From contig JAIXWH010000066.1 of assembly GCA_027484165.1 (NCBI GenBank), positions 23,939 through 87,938 of the forward strand: a DNA stretch of 64,000 nucleotides, in the 5' to 3' direction. Source of the stretch: Chitinophagaceae bacterium (GTDB lineage Bacteria; Bacteroidota; Bacteroidia; Chitinophagales; Chitinophagaceae). The notes below the pieces were generated by a model. The model did not search any database. It saw nothing but the letters and a program-made list of their open reading frames with translations, and was not told where the DNA came from. This document shows, one piece after another, positions 39,941 to 49,884 of the stretch. A program made the translations under genes and the position numbers. Within the stretch, counting starts at the first letter, position 1, and every line of letters starts with the position of its first letter.

Positions 39941-42331
39941 ATGAATATCAATAAAATTGTTTTTACTTTAATTGCCATTTTCTTTATTTCTTATCATTCA
40001 ATTGCACAAGTAGATCAAAAAAAACAAAATTCAAAAAGGCATACAATTAATGGTTTTGTTCGCGATGGTGCCTCTGGGGAGTCTTTAATCGGTGCTAGTA
40101 TTTCCATTAAAGGAAAAAGCAAAGGAATTACCAGTAATCAGTTTGGGTTTTATTCAATCACTGTAGATGAAGGTACTTATGATATTATCTCTACTTTTAT
40201 TGGGTATAAATCTCAAATCATTTCTCTTGAAATCATTTCAGATACAACCATAAATATCAATTTGCTATCCGGGCAAAATTTATCTGAAGAAGTTATTATT
40301 ACCAGTAAAAAAAGAGAAAATAATATCAAGACTACTCAAATGAGTAAGAATGTATTGCCGATTGAACAAATCAAAGCCGTTCCTGCATTTTTAGGAGAGG
40401 TAGATTTATTAAAGGTGGTTCAATTATTACCAGGAGTAAAAAATGGCGGAGAAGGAAGTGCGGGTATTTATGTAAGAGGTGGTGGAGCGGATCAAAATTT
40501 GATTATGCTTGATGATGCTGTTGTTTATAATACTGGTCACTTATTTGGGTTCTTTTCAATTTTCAATTCTGATGCCATTAAAAATGTGTCACTGATAAAA
40601 GGGGGGATGCCTGCTCAATACGGAGGAAGATTGTCGAGTGTACTTGATATTTCTATGAAAGACGGTAATAATAAAAAGTTTCAAATGGAGGGAGGAATCG
40701 GTTTGATTGCATCCAGATTATCTATTCAGGGTCCCATTGTTAAAAATAAATCATCTTTTATTATTTCTGCAAGAAGAACTTACATTGACGCATTAACAAA
40801 ACCCTTTGTTAGTAAATCAAGTTCTTTTAATGGATCTGGATATTACTTTTATGATTTAAATACAAAATTGAATTATGAATTCAACGAAAAAAACAAATTG
40901 TATTTAAGTGGGTATTTCGGTAGAGATGTATTCGACTTTGCAAATTCAAAACAAGATCTAAAAATTAATATTCCATGGGGAAATGCAACAGGTACCATTA
41001 GATGGAATCATGTGTTCAACAAAAAACTTTTCGCAAATACTACAGGTATTTTCAATGATTATAGATTTACATTTAATGCTTTACAAAATAATTTTGAAAT
41101 CAAATTATCCTCAGGCATCCAGGATTTAAGCATCAAACAAGATTTCGATTTCTATCCTTATTCCAAACATAAAATCAAATTTGGTGGCATCTATACTTAC
41201 CATAAATTCTACCCATCTGTAATCAGTGGTAAACAAGATTCCGTAGTTTTCAACCCTCAGAATGCACAAATAAAATTCGCAAGAGAAGGTGGTATCTATT
41301 TTCAGGATGATTGGGAATTGAATTCAAAAATTCAGGTCAACCTAGGTATGAGATACAGTTTTTTCCAACAGGTTGGTCCTAATAAAATCTACTCAACGGA
41401 TGCTAATGGAAACAGTATTGATAGCCTTTCTTATAAAAAAGGAGAGCAAGTTAAATTTTATGGAGGATTTGAACCCCGTTTTTCTTTGCGTTACAGTATT
41501 AATGATAAAACAAGTATTAAAACTTCGGTAACTAGAAATCTGCAATACATTCATTTGGTTAGTAACTCAGGAAGTACTTTGCCTACTGATTTATGGGTAC
41601 CTAGTACATATAAAGTAAAACCGCAAATCAGTTGGTTATATGCAGCTGGGCTATTTAGAAATTTCAAAAATAACACTTACGAAACCTCATTTGAATTATA
41701 CTATAAACAAATGGATAACCAAATCGAGTATAAAGATGGTTATACTCCAAACACCCTAGAGGATACCGAAAATTCTTTTGTTTTTGGCAAAGGATGGAGT
41801 TATGGTACTGAATTGTTTATAAATAAAACAAAAGGTCGTTTAACCGGATGGGTTGGATACTCTTTAAGTTGGACATGGCGTAAATTTCCTGATTTAAATA
41901 ATGGTGAAAAATATCCGGCAAAATATGATCGTCGAAATGATTTAAGTATTGTTGCTTTATATGAATTGAATAAAAAATGGAAAATATCCGCATCGTTTGT
42001 ATATGGAACTGGAAATGCTACCAGTCTACCTGAAAGATTTTATTTAATTCAAAATGTGTTAACTCAAGAATATAGCAAAATAAATCAATACAGATTGCCA
42101 GCTTATCATAGATTAGATATATCAGCTATTTTAACGCCTAAAAAAAATGCTAACAGAAAATGGAAAACCGAATGGGTTTTCAGTTTATATAATGCTTACA
42201 GCAGAAAAAATCCTTATTTCATTTATTTCGATCAAACAGGAAGTGCTTCACAAGGTTCATTACAAATACAAGCCAAACAGGTTTCTATATTTCCAATAAT
42301 TCCTGCAGTAACCTGGAATTTTAAATTTTAG
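39941..42331 (+). CDS. TonB-dependent receptor with carboxypeptidase-D-like N-terminal domain
   Basis: GFVRDGASGESLIGASI..; plug PGVKNGGEGSAGIYVRGGGADQNLIMLDDAVVYN; beta-barrel. Confidence 0.92.
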   Translation: MNINKIVFTLIAIFFISYHSIAQVDQKKQNSKRHTINGFVRDGASGESLIGASISIKGKSKGITSNQFGFYSITVDEGTYDIISTFIGYKSQIISLEIISDTTININLLSGQNLSEEVIITSKKRENNIKTTQMSKNVLPIEQIKAVPAFLGEVDLLKVVQLLPGVKNGGEGSAGIYVRGGGADQNLIMLDDAVVYNTGHLFGFFSIFNSDAIKNVSLIKGGMPAQYGGRLSSVLDISMKDGNNKKFQMEGGIGLIASRLSIQGPIVKNKSSFIISARRTYIDALTKPFVSKSSSFNGSGYYFYDLNTKLNYEFNEKNKLYLSGYFGRDVFDFANSKQDLKINIPWGNATGTIRWNHVFNKKLFANTTGIFNDYRFTFNALQNNFEIKLSSGIQDLSIKQDFDFYPYSKHKIKFGGIYTYHKFYPSVISGKQDSVVFNPQNAQIKFAREGGIYFQDDWELNSKIQVNLGMRYSFFQQVGPNKIYSTDANGNSIDSLSYKKGEQVKFYGGFEPRFSLRYSINDKTSIKTSVTRNLQYIHLVSNSGSTLPTDLWVPSTYKVKPQISWLYAAGLFRNFKNNTYETSFELYYKQMDNQIEYKDGYTPNTLEDTENSFVFGKGWSYGTELFINKTKGRLTGWVGYSLSWTWRKFPDLNNGEKYPAKYDRRNDLSIVALYELNKKWKISASFVYGTGNATSLPERFYLIQNVLTQEYSKINQYRLPAYHRLDISAILTPKKNANRKWKTEWVFSLYNAYSRKNPYFIYFDQTGSASQGSLQIQAKQVSIFPIIPAVTWNFKF

Positions 42332-42333
42332 GT

Positions 42334-42858
42334 TTATTTCATTTTGGAGGAAGTAGATGCTAATATCATATAAATGGTAGGAGTTATAATAGACAATAAT
42401 AAAAGGGGTATAAACCACCAATCCAACATTGAATTATTTTGATAAGCTCCTTCTACTACTTGAGCTATAATTAATCCAAATAGAAGAGTAATATTCATTA
42501 GTATGATTCGCATTGATCTTAAAGCAATTCTGTATTGCTTTTCAGCATTTTCAGTTGTGATTTTAACGATATAATTAAATTTATGGGGATACTTAAACAT
42601 TATTCTAAAAAGTATAAACAAAAACGTGTTTACTGAAGGAAGAATCCATAATGTGTATTTTGATCCATAACCATCAACATCTCCTTTTAAATTAAAATGT
42701 GTGGGTATTGTATCAGGAAGTTTAGTAAAATGAAAGACAATATAAATCCAGATGTATATGAATCCAATGATTGTAACGCTATCAAGTATCCAATCAATTT
42801 TATCTTTTTTGACTTTAATGAAAGGTCGATTGTTGCTACTGCTATCTTGAAAATTCAT
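42334..42858 (-). CDS. DUF1648-like membrane protein
   Basis: LPDTIPTHFNLKGDVDGYGSK motif and several TM helices. Confidence 0.75.
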   Translation of the reverse strand: MNFQDSSSNNRPFIKVKKDKIDWILDSVTIIGFIYIWIYIVFHFTKLPDTIPTHFNLKGDVDGYGSKYTLWILPSVNTFLFILFRIMFKYPHKFNYIVKITTENAEKQYRIALRSMRIILMNITLLFGLIIAQVVEGAYQNNSMLDWWFIPLLLLSIITPTIYMILASTSSKMK

Positions 42859-42880
42859 TGTTGAAAATTATGATCAAAAA

Positions 42881-43942
42881 TCAATTTTTATTTTTTTTAA
42901 AAAATTGAATTTTTCCGCTTTTTTCCAAATCAGAAGTAATCCTGATTTCATATCTGTTTTTACCATCAGTAACCACCATTAAAGCAGTATTTGGAGGAAT
43001 CAGTCCAAGATTTTCAGCATACATAATCAAATCATTTGAATCCGAATCATCTTCAATATTGAGGTTGAAACTTATAGCCTTGTCCGTTAGTCTTTTCTTT
43101 GATAACAACAACTTACTGTTATAAAAAAGTGAAACGCTGTCGCCATCAATATCTCCATTGTCATACAAATCCACTTTAATAATTTTATTTTCAACCTCAA
43201 TTTTTTTCAGCAAAGTATTTTTTCTCTTTTCCAATTTTTTTAAATTATCATCAATTTCTGACTTCTCATCTGAAATGTCATCAATATCACCAAGGCCAAC
43301 TACACCAATTTCATGAGTTGCTTTTTCCTGTCCGGAATTTGATTCATTATTGTTGATTTTGATTTTAGTTTTAAATTCTTTGTTTTCTGATGATTTTTTA
43401 TTGGCAACTTTATTGTTGATTTCAATTGCTCTATTGTTTTTGGAAAAAGCAGATGGATAAGTATTTATCAATGATCTTCTAGTTAAAATAGTGCTTCCTC
43501 TTCCACAATTCCCTTTTTGATTTGGAGCAGGAACCCAATTACCTTCCAAAGTTTCATTGTCGCCCTGTTTAAAGTAAGTAAGTTTATGTATCTGTAAACA
43601 GTTATTTACATTAGTTGGGATATTGGTTTTTGTTCTTTCGGTTTCTGTGATTTCTGCATATTTTTTCTTGTTATCAAAACTGCCTTCAACTTTACATATG
43701 GTGTAGAATCTTCTTCCATTCTCCGTAAAATAAGTATAAGAAGTACCACTTATAAATTTGTCATTAAGGTCTAATTCCAAAACATATTCACATTTGTCTC
43801 CAGCATAATTTCCAATACTTGTGCTCTTATCATAAAATACTCCTTTCCATTGTCCTTTAAGATTTTGGGCATTAGAATTTTGAACTAATAATATGAATAA
43901 TGACAGTGTAAAGTTTTTGAACATATTGTGAAAAATTGACAA
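42881..43942 (-). CDS. secreted hypothetical protein with two domains joined by a charged linker
   Basis: Signal peptide; N-terminal LKGQWKGVFYDKS; C-terminal KVDLYDNGDIDGDSVSLFYNSKLL. Confidence 0.6.
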   Translation of the reverse strand: MSIFHNMFKNFTLSLFILLVQNSNAQNLKGQWKGVFYDKSTSIGNYAGDKCEYVLELDLNDKFISGTSYTYFTENGRRFYTICKVEGSFDNKKKYAEITETERTKTNIPTNVNNCLQIHKLTYFKQGDNETLEGNWVPAPNQKGNCGRGSTILTRRSLINTYPSAFSKNNRAIEINNKVANKKSSENKEFKTKIKINNNESNSGQEKATHEIGVVGLGDIDDISDEKSEIDDNLKKLEKRKNTLLKKIEVENKIIKVDLYDNGDIDGDSVSLFYNSKLLLSKKRLTDKAISFNLNIEDDSDSNDLIMYAENLGLIPPNTALMVVTDGKNRYEIRITSDLEKSGKIQFFKKNKN

Positions 43943-44011
43943 CGTGCAAAAATAATAAGGATTTATGGCTTAAAATATAGTTTGGGGCTATTAGATTAGC
44001 AAAGACTTCGT

Positions 44012-44019
44012 TAAATTTG
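44012..44019 (+). promoter_or_regulatory. -7 element TAAATTTG upstream of thrS
   Basis: TAnnTTTG, 28 bp upstream of the ATG at 44047. Confidence 0.55.
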
Positions 44020-44046
44020 CTCAAATTAAAGCAGAATCAATCAATT

Positions 44047-45981
44047 ATGATAAAAATCACACTTCCTGACGGGTCAAACAGAGAATATGCTGAAGGTATC
44101 ACACCAATCGAAATTGCCAAATCAATCAGTGAGGGGTTAGCCAGAAAAGTTTTAGCAGCTTCTGTAAATGGAGAAGTTTGCGATGTTACTCGTCCCATTA
44201 ATAATGATGCAACTTTTAAATTATTGACTTGGGATGATAATGAAGGAAAATCAACATTCTGGCATTCTTCTGCACATTTAATGGCTGAAGCTGTTCAAGC
44301 TACATTTCCTCATGCAAAATTTTGGGTAGGGCCAGCACTTGACAAGGGATTTTATTATGATATAGATTTAGGGGATGATAAAATGACAGAAGATGAATTG
44401 ATTGTTTTGGAAAAGAAGATGAATGAATACGCTAAACAGAACAATCCTTTCATCAGAAAATCAATTCCAAAAGCAGAAGCAACTCAATACTTCACTGAAA
44501 AAGGAGATGAATACAAATTGGATTTGCTCAGCAATTTAACCGATGGTGAAATTAGCTTTTACACTCAAGGGTCTTTTACTGATTTGTGCAGAGGACCGCA
44601 TATTCCATCTACAGGTTTCATTAAAGCAATCAAACTTACCAGTGTTGCAGGAGCATACTGGAAAGGAAATGAAAAAAACAAACAGCTTACAAGAATTTAC
44701 GGTGTAACATTCCCCAATCAAAAAGATTTGGATGAGTACATCCTTATGCTTGAAGAAGCCAAGAAAAGAGATCACAGAAAATTAGGAAAAGAGTTGGGTA
44801 TTTTTACCATGGATGATATGGTTGGACAAGGTTTGCCTTTGTGGTTGCCTAATGGCGGTATCATTATTGAGGAGCTTGAAAAATTGGCTAAAGAAACTGA
44901 GTCGGATGGTGGATATAAAAGAGTAGTTACTCCTCATATTGCTAAAGAAGAAATGTATCTTACCAGTGGGCATTTGCCGTACTATGCAGATAGCATGTTC
45001 CCTCCAATGGAATTGGATGGAACCAAATATTATTTAAGAGCTATGAATTGTCCGCATCACCACAAAATATTTGATGCTGAACCCAAAAGCTATAAAGATC
45101 TTCCATTTCGAATTGCTGAATATGGAACTTGCTATAGATATGAACAAAGTGGTGAATTGTTTGGACTCATGCGTGTAAGATGTTTGCACATGAATGATGC
45201 ACATATTTATTGCAGCAAAGAGCAGTTCGGGCAAGAATTCAGAGCGGTTAATGAAATGTATCTCAAATACTTTAAAATATTTGGTGTTGATAAATATGTT
45301 ATGAGATTAAGTTTGCACGATCCGGCTAAATTGGGTCAGAAATACATCAACGAACCAGAATTGTGGCATCAAACAGAATCTATGGTTCGTCAGGTTTTAA
45401 TTGATTCGAATATTCCATTTATTGAAGTACAAGATGAAGCTGCTTTTTATGGGCCAAAAATTGATGTTCAAATCTGGAGTGCTATAGGAAGAGAATTTAC
45501 TTTAGCAACCAATCAGGTTGATTTTAACAGCGGAAACAAATTTAAATTATCTTACACTACACAACATAATAGCTCGGATGTTCCATTGATTATCCATAGA
45601 GCTCCATTAGGTACACACGAAAGATTTATCGGCTTCTTGTTGGAACACTTTGCAGGAAAATTCCCAACCTGGTTGGCACCATTGCAGGTAAAAATATTGC
45701 CAATCAGCGATAAGTTTATGGATTATGCTAACATCGTTTTAGCAAAACTTAAAAAATTACATATCAGAGCAGAGATTGATGACAGAAATGAAAAAATCGG
45801 TAAAAAAATTCGTGATACCGAATTAATGAAAGTGCCTTATATGCTTGTTATTGGCGAAAAAGAAATGAATGAAGGAAAAATAGCTATTCGTCGCCAGGGT
45901 AAAGGAGATTTAGGTGCAAAAGAATTAGATGTTTTTATTTCTGAATTGTGTGCAGAAATTTCAGAAAGAAAATTGGATTAA
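44047..45981 (+). CDS. thrS: threonine--tRNA ligase
   Basis: TGS domain IKITLPDGSNREYAEGITPIEIAKSIS; HSSAHLMAEAVQ; MNCPHHHKIF; start set to 44047 because the 44017 TTG lies in the -7 element. Confidence 0.95.
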   Translation: MIKITLPDGSNREYAEGITPIEIAKSISEGLARKVLAASVNGEVCDVTRPINNDATFKLLTWDDNEGKSTFWHSSAHLMAEAVQATFPHAKFWVGPALDKGFYYDIDLGDDKMTEDELIVLEKKMNEYAKQNNPFIRKSIPKAEATQYFTEKGDEYKLDLLSNLTDGEISFYTQGSFTDLCRGPHIPSTGFIKAIKLTSVAGAYWKGNEKNKQLTRIYGVTFPNQKDLDEYILMLEEAKKRDHRKLGKELGIFTMDDMVGQGLPLWLPNGGIIIEELEKLAKETESDGGYKRVVTPHIAKEEMYLTSGHLPYYADSMFPPMELDGTKYYLRAMNCPHHHKIFDAEPKSYKDLPFRIAEYGTCYRYEQSGELFGLMRVRCLHMNDAHIYCSKEQFGQEFRAVNEMYLKYFKIFGVDKYVMRLSLHDPAKLGQKYINEPELWHQTESMVRQVLIDSNIPFIEVQDEAAFYGPKIDVQIWSAIGREFTLATNQVDFNSGNKFKLSYTTQHNSSDVPLIIHRAPLGTHERFIGFLLEHFAGKFPTWLAPLQVKILPISDKFMDYANIVLAKLKKLHIRAEIDDRNEKIGKKIRDTELMKVPYMLVIGEKEMNEGKIAIRRQGKGDLGAKELDVFISELCAEISERKLD

Positions 45982-46035
45982 CAAAATTTTCATTTAATTT
46001 TATTAACTAAATATATTACAAACCAAAATTTTTAA

Positions 46036-46671
46036 ATGGCATTTCCACCAAGACCACCCAGAGGAGCATTTAATCCTCGTTTCAAGAAAGAACAACAACA
46101 GGAACATCGTACCAATTACATGATTAAAGTTCCGGAAGTAAGATTAGTAGGAGAGAATTTAGAACCAGGTATTTATCCTACTCCAGAAGCTCTGAAAATT
46201 GCGCAATCACAAGAACTTGATTTAGTTGAAATTTCTCCGGGTGCTAATCCTCCAGTTTGTAAAATCATTGACTACAATAAGTTTTTGTACGATGAGAAGA
46301 AGAAGAAGAAGGAAATGAAAGCCAAAGCTAAAACTAGTGAAGTAAAAGAAATTAGATTTACTCCAAATACGGATGATCATGACTTTGAATTTAAAGTAAA
46401 ACACGCTGAAAAATTTCTATCAGATGGTGATAAAGTAAAGGCTCATGTTCAGTTTAAAGGAAGAGCAATCATGTTCAAAGAAAGAGGAGAATTATTGCTT
46501 TTAAAATTTGCAGATAGATTAAAAGATGTGGGGGCATTGGAAGGGTTACCAAAAATGGAAGGAAAAAGGATGCTCGTTATGTTTGCTCCAAAAGCGCAAC
46601 AAAAACAAAAGAAAGGTTCTGAGTTAGGTAAACTTGTTGAAAGAAAGACAGAGGAAGACAATAAAGAATAA
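46036..46671 (+). CDS. infC: translation initiation factor IF-3
   Basis: EVRLVGENLEPGIYPTPEALKIAQSQELDLVEISPGANPPVCKIIDYNKF. Confidence 0.95.
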   Translation: MAFPPRPPRGAFNPRFKKEQQQEHRTNYMIKVPEVRLVGENLEPGIYPTPEALKIAQSQELDLVEISPGANPPVCKIIDYNKFLYDEKKKKKEMKAKAKTSEVKEIRFTPNTDDHDFEFKVKHAEKFLSDGDKVKAHVQFKGRAIMFKERGELLLLKFADRLKDVGALEGLPKMEGKRMLVMFAPKAQQKQKKGSELGKLVERKTEEDNKE

Positions 46672-46693
46672 TTTTATAACACATTATAAAATC

Positions 46694-46723
46694 AAAGCTA
46701 TCTCTAGGGATGGCTTTTTTTTC
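46694..46723 (+). terminator. intrinsic terminator after infC
   Basis: AAAGCTATC-tctagg-GATGGCTTT(TTTTT), one G-U pair. Confidence 0.75.
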
Positions 46724-46740
46724 ATCAAAACACAACGGCA

Positions 46741-47481
46741 TTGGACATCAGTTTAAACAAATACATCAGTGACACCGGTTTTTGCAGCAGGAGAGAAGCC
46801 GATAAATATATTGAGGATTGCAGAGTAACTATAAATGGAATGGACGCTCATAAAGGCAACCGGGTAAAAGCCGGAGATGATGTAAGAATTGATGGAGAAC
46901 CCCTTAAAAAAAAGAAAGCTTCAGTCTATATTGCATTCAATAAACCCAAAGGAGTTACCTGTACTACAGATCTTAAAGACAAAACAAACATCATTGATTT
47001 TATCAATTACAAGACCAGGATTTTCCCAATTGGCAGACTGGATAAATTATCTAGTGGATTGATATTCATAACTAATGATGGTGATATCGTGAATAAAATT
47101 TTACGTTCTGGTAACGGTCACGAAAAAGAATATATTGTTACTGTAGACAAATCTATTGATCTCAATTTTATCAATAAAATGAGAAATGGGGTAATAATAC
47201 TGGGCACACAAACCTTAAAATGTTTTGTAAAGCAAGAAGGAGATTTAAAGTTCAGAATCATTTTAAAACAGGGATTAAATAGGCAAATCAGAAGAATGTG
47301 TGAATCACTTGGTTATAATGTTACTTCCTTAACAAGAATTCGAATAATGAATATAAATATTAATGGAATTCAGCCTGGGAAATGGAGATATTTTACTCAA
47401 AACGAACTCAGTACATTGCTTGAGAACATCAAAGACAGTAATAATTCTCATGAAAAAAATGAAGATGCTCTAGGGGAATAA
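46741..47481 (+). CDS. rluF: S4-domain rRNA pseudouridine synthase (RluF-like), TTG start
   Basis: S4 domain LNKYISDTGFCSRREADKYIEDCRVTING; catalytic FPIGRLDKLSSGLIFITNDGD; GLNRQIRRMCESLGYNV. Confidence 0.85.
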   Translation: MDISLNKYISDTGFCSRREADKYIEDCRVTINGMDAHKGNRVKAGDDVRIDGEPLKKKKASVYIAFNKPKGVTCTTDLKDKTNIIDFINYKTRIFPIGRLDKLSSGLIFITNDGDIVNKILRSGNGHEKEYIVTVDKSIDLNFINKMRNGVIILGTQTLKCFVKQEGDLKFRIILKQGLNRQIRRMCESLGYNVTSLTRIRIMNININGIQPGKWRYFTQNELSTLLENIKDSNNSHEKNEDALGE

Positions 47482-47629
47482 TACAAATGCGTAAATTGTA
47501 TAATTTATATTATTTTATGATGATTAATAAGTTTGTTTTTATAAATTCATTATTTAGTTCGGTACATTCTCAATTTTGATTAATTTGAATAAATCTTCAG
47601 CATTTATGTCTTTTTTAAAATAAAATAAC

Positions 47630-47637
47630 TACATTTG
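47630..47637 (+). promoter_or_regulatory. -7 element TACATTTG upstream of rpmI
   Basis: TAnnTTTG match just before the structured leader. Confidence 0.6.
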
Positions 47638-47642
47638 CACCC

Positions 47643-47738
47643 CGAAAAGTTAAGTCTTTTCGATCATTTCCCACAAGGCCCCATAAGTTTCCGTCAGTTC
47701 GGAACGCCAGCAGGGAGTAACTAAAATAAAGTTATACA
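47643..47738 (+). promoter_or_regulatory. structured 5' leader of rpmI-rplT (candidate r-protein autoregulatory element)
   Basis: CGAAAAG-ttaagt-CTTTTCG; TTCCG-tcagtt-CGGAA; TAACT-aaaataa-AGTTA just upstream of the ATG. Confidence 0.55.
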
Positions 47739-47936
47739 ATGCCAAAGGTTAAAACCAACAGCAGCGCAAAAAAGCGCTTTAAAGTTACCGGTTCAGGTAA
47801 AATTACATTCCAAAAAGCTTTTAAACGTCACATCTTAACAAAGAAATCTACAAAACGTAAACGTAACATGCGTATCGACGGTACTGTAGCTGACGCAAAT
47901 CTGCATTTTGTTAAACGTTTATTGGGTATGAAATAA
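47739..47936 (+). CDS. rpmI: 50S ribosomal protein L35
   Basis: [22 protein letters not shown]. Confidence 0.97.
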   Translation: MPKVKTNSSAKKRFKVTGSGKITFQKAFKRHILTKKSTKRKRNMRIDGTVADANLHFVKRLLGMK

Positions 47937-47987
47937 TTCTCACCTAATAAGTAATTCATCAATCTCTAACTTTAAAAAAATTAAAAT

Positions 47988-48332
47988 ATGCCACGTTCAG
48001 TAAATGCAGTAGCCAGTAGAGCTCGCCGCAAAAGAATATTAAAAGCCGCTAAAGGATATTACGGCAAACGTAAAAATGTATATACCGTTGCTAAAAACGT
48101 AATGGAAAAAGGTCTTACTTATAGTTATGTAGGACGTAAATTAAAAAAGCGCGAATACCGTACATTATGGATTGCGCGTATCAATGCTGCCGTAAGAGAA
48201 GAAGGTATGACTTACAGCCAATTCATCAACAAATTAAGCGAAAAGAAAATAGATTTGAACCGAAAAGTTTTAGCTGATTTGGCAATGAATGAGCCTGAAT
48301 CTTTCAAAAAGCTTGTTGCTTCTGTTAAATAA
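47988..48332 (+). CDS. rplT: 50S ribosomal protein L20
   Basis: [29 protein letters not shown]. Confidence 0.97.
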   Translation: MPRSVNAVASRARRKRILKAAKGYYGKRKNVYTVAKNVMEKGLTYSYVGRKLKKREYRTLWIARINAAVREEGMTYSQFINKLSEKKIDLNRKVLADLAMNEPESFKKLVASVK

Positions 48333-48365
48333 GACAGAACACTAATTGAAATAGATATCATTTTG

Positions 48366-48397
48366 AAAATCCGGGTACCTTATAGTATCCGGATTTT
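48366..48397 (+). terminator. intrinsic terminator after rplT
   Basis: AAAATCCGGGTAC-cttata-GTATCCGGATTTT. Confidence 0.82.
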
Positions 48398-48442
48398 AAT
48401 TTAAAATACTAACTCTTATAATTTAAATTCTTCAAATTGAGA

Positions 48443-49852
48443 ATGACTAAAGACAATATGAATAATACGTATAGTGATTTAGTAAATCAAACCTTTAATT
48501 TTCCACAGGAAGATTTTAAGTTGGTTAACGATTACTTACAATACAATGGACAGGATATCAAGGCGCTCATTGATAAATATGGCACCCCCTTAAAACTAAG
48601 TTATCTACCTAAAATTGGCAAACAGATCAACAAAGCAAAATCGATGTTTGCCAACGCATTTAAAAAACATAAATACACAGGCAAATACAATTATTGCTAT
48701 TGTACAAAAAGTTCCCATTTTTCATTTGTAGTAGAAGAAGCGTTAAAAAATGATATTCATTTAGAAACTTCTTATGCTTATGATATTGATATCATCAAGA
48801 AATTACACGCTAAGAAAAAAATAAATAAAGACATATTCATTATCTGCAATGGTTACAAACAAAAGCCATACACACAAAGGATTGCAGGTTTATTGAACTC
48901 AGGATTCAAGAATGTAATTCCTATTTTAGATAATAAAGAAGAATTAAAAGCTTATATCAAGTCGGTAAAAGTTCCTTTTAACTTAGGAATCAGAGTTGCT
49001 GCAGAAGAAGAACCTAATTTTCCATTTTATACCTCACGTTTAGGAATACGCGCAAAAGACATTCTTGAATTTTATGTAGATAAAATTGAAGGCAATGAGC
49101 ATCGTTTTCAATTAAAAATGCTTCATATTTTTCTGAACAAAGGAATCAAAGATGATATTTACTATTGGAGTGAATTGAATAAAGTGGTCAATCTTTATTG
49201 TCAACTCAAAAAAATCTGTCCAGAGTTAGATTCGATCAATATTGGAGGTGGATTTCCAATCAAACACTCTCTAGGATTTGAATATGATTATCAATTCATG
49301 ATTAATGAAATTGTTAGAAATATCAAAGTGGCTTGTACCCGAAACAAAGTTCCTATGCCCAATATCTTTACCGAATTTGGCAGTTACACAGTAGGAGAAA
49401 GTATGGCTCACATTTACAGTGTGATTGGTCAGAAGATGCAAAACGACAGAGAAACCTGGTACATGATTGATTCTTCTTTTATCACTACCTTGCCCGACAC
49501 ATGGGGAATTGGTGAAAAGTTTTTGATGTTGCCTATTAATAAATGGGATAACGAATACCAAAGAGTAGTTTTGGGTGGCATCACTTGCGACAGCCATGAT
49601 TATTATGATTCTGAAGAACATATCAATGAAGTATTCTTACCAAAACTTGAAGATGGTGAACCTTTGTTTGTGGGCTTTTTCCACACTGGTGCCTATCAGG
49701 ATCAAATCAGTGGGTATGGAGGAATCAAGCATTGCATGATTCCATCACCAAAACATATTATAATCGGACACGATAAAAATGGTAAATTAGTAGATTGGGT
49801 TTATGCTAAAGAACAAACAGCCCAAAGCATGTTAAGAATTCTTGGTTATTAA
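48443..49852 (+). CDS. arginine decarboxylase-like PLP enzyme (short SpeA-type)
   Basis: Alanine-racemase-fold decarboxylase features: YCTKSSHFSFVVEEAL, SINIGGGFPIKH, GITCDSHDYYDS. Confidence 0.75.
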   Translation: MTKDNMNNTYSDLVNQTFNFPQEDFKLVNDYLQYNGQDIKALIDKYGTPLKLSYLPKIGKQINKAKSMFANAFKKHKYTGKYNYCYCTKSSHFSFVVEEALKNDIHLETSYAYDIDIIKKLHAKKKINKDIFIICNGYKQKPYTQRIAGLLNSGFKNVIPILDNKEELKAYIKSVKVPFNLGIRVAAEEEPNFPFYTSRLGIRAKDILEFYVDKIEGNEHRFQLKMLHIFLNKGIKDDIYYWSELNKVVNLYCQLKKICPELDSINIGGGFPIKHSLGFEYDYQFMINEIVRNIKVACTRNKVPMPNIFTEFGSYTVGESMAHIYSVIGQKMQNDRETWYMIDSSFITTLPDTWGIGEKFLMLPINKWDNEYQRVVLGGITCDSHDYYDSEEHINEVFLPKLEDGEPLFVGFFHTGAYQDQISGYGGIKHCMIPSPKHIIIGHDKNGKLVDWVYAKEQTAQSMLRILGY

Positions 49853-49884
49853 AATCAAATTAAAAATTAAAAATAATAATAGTT

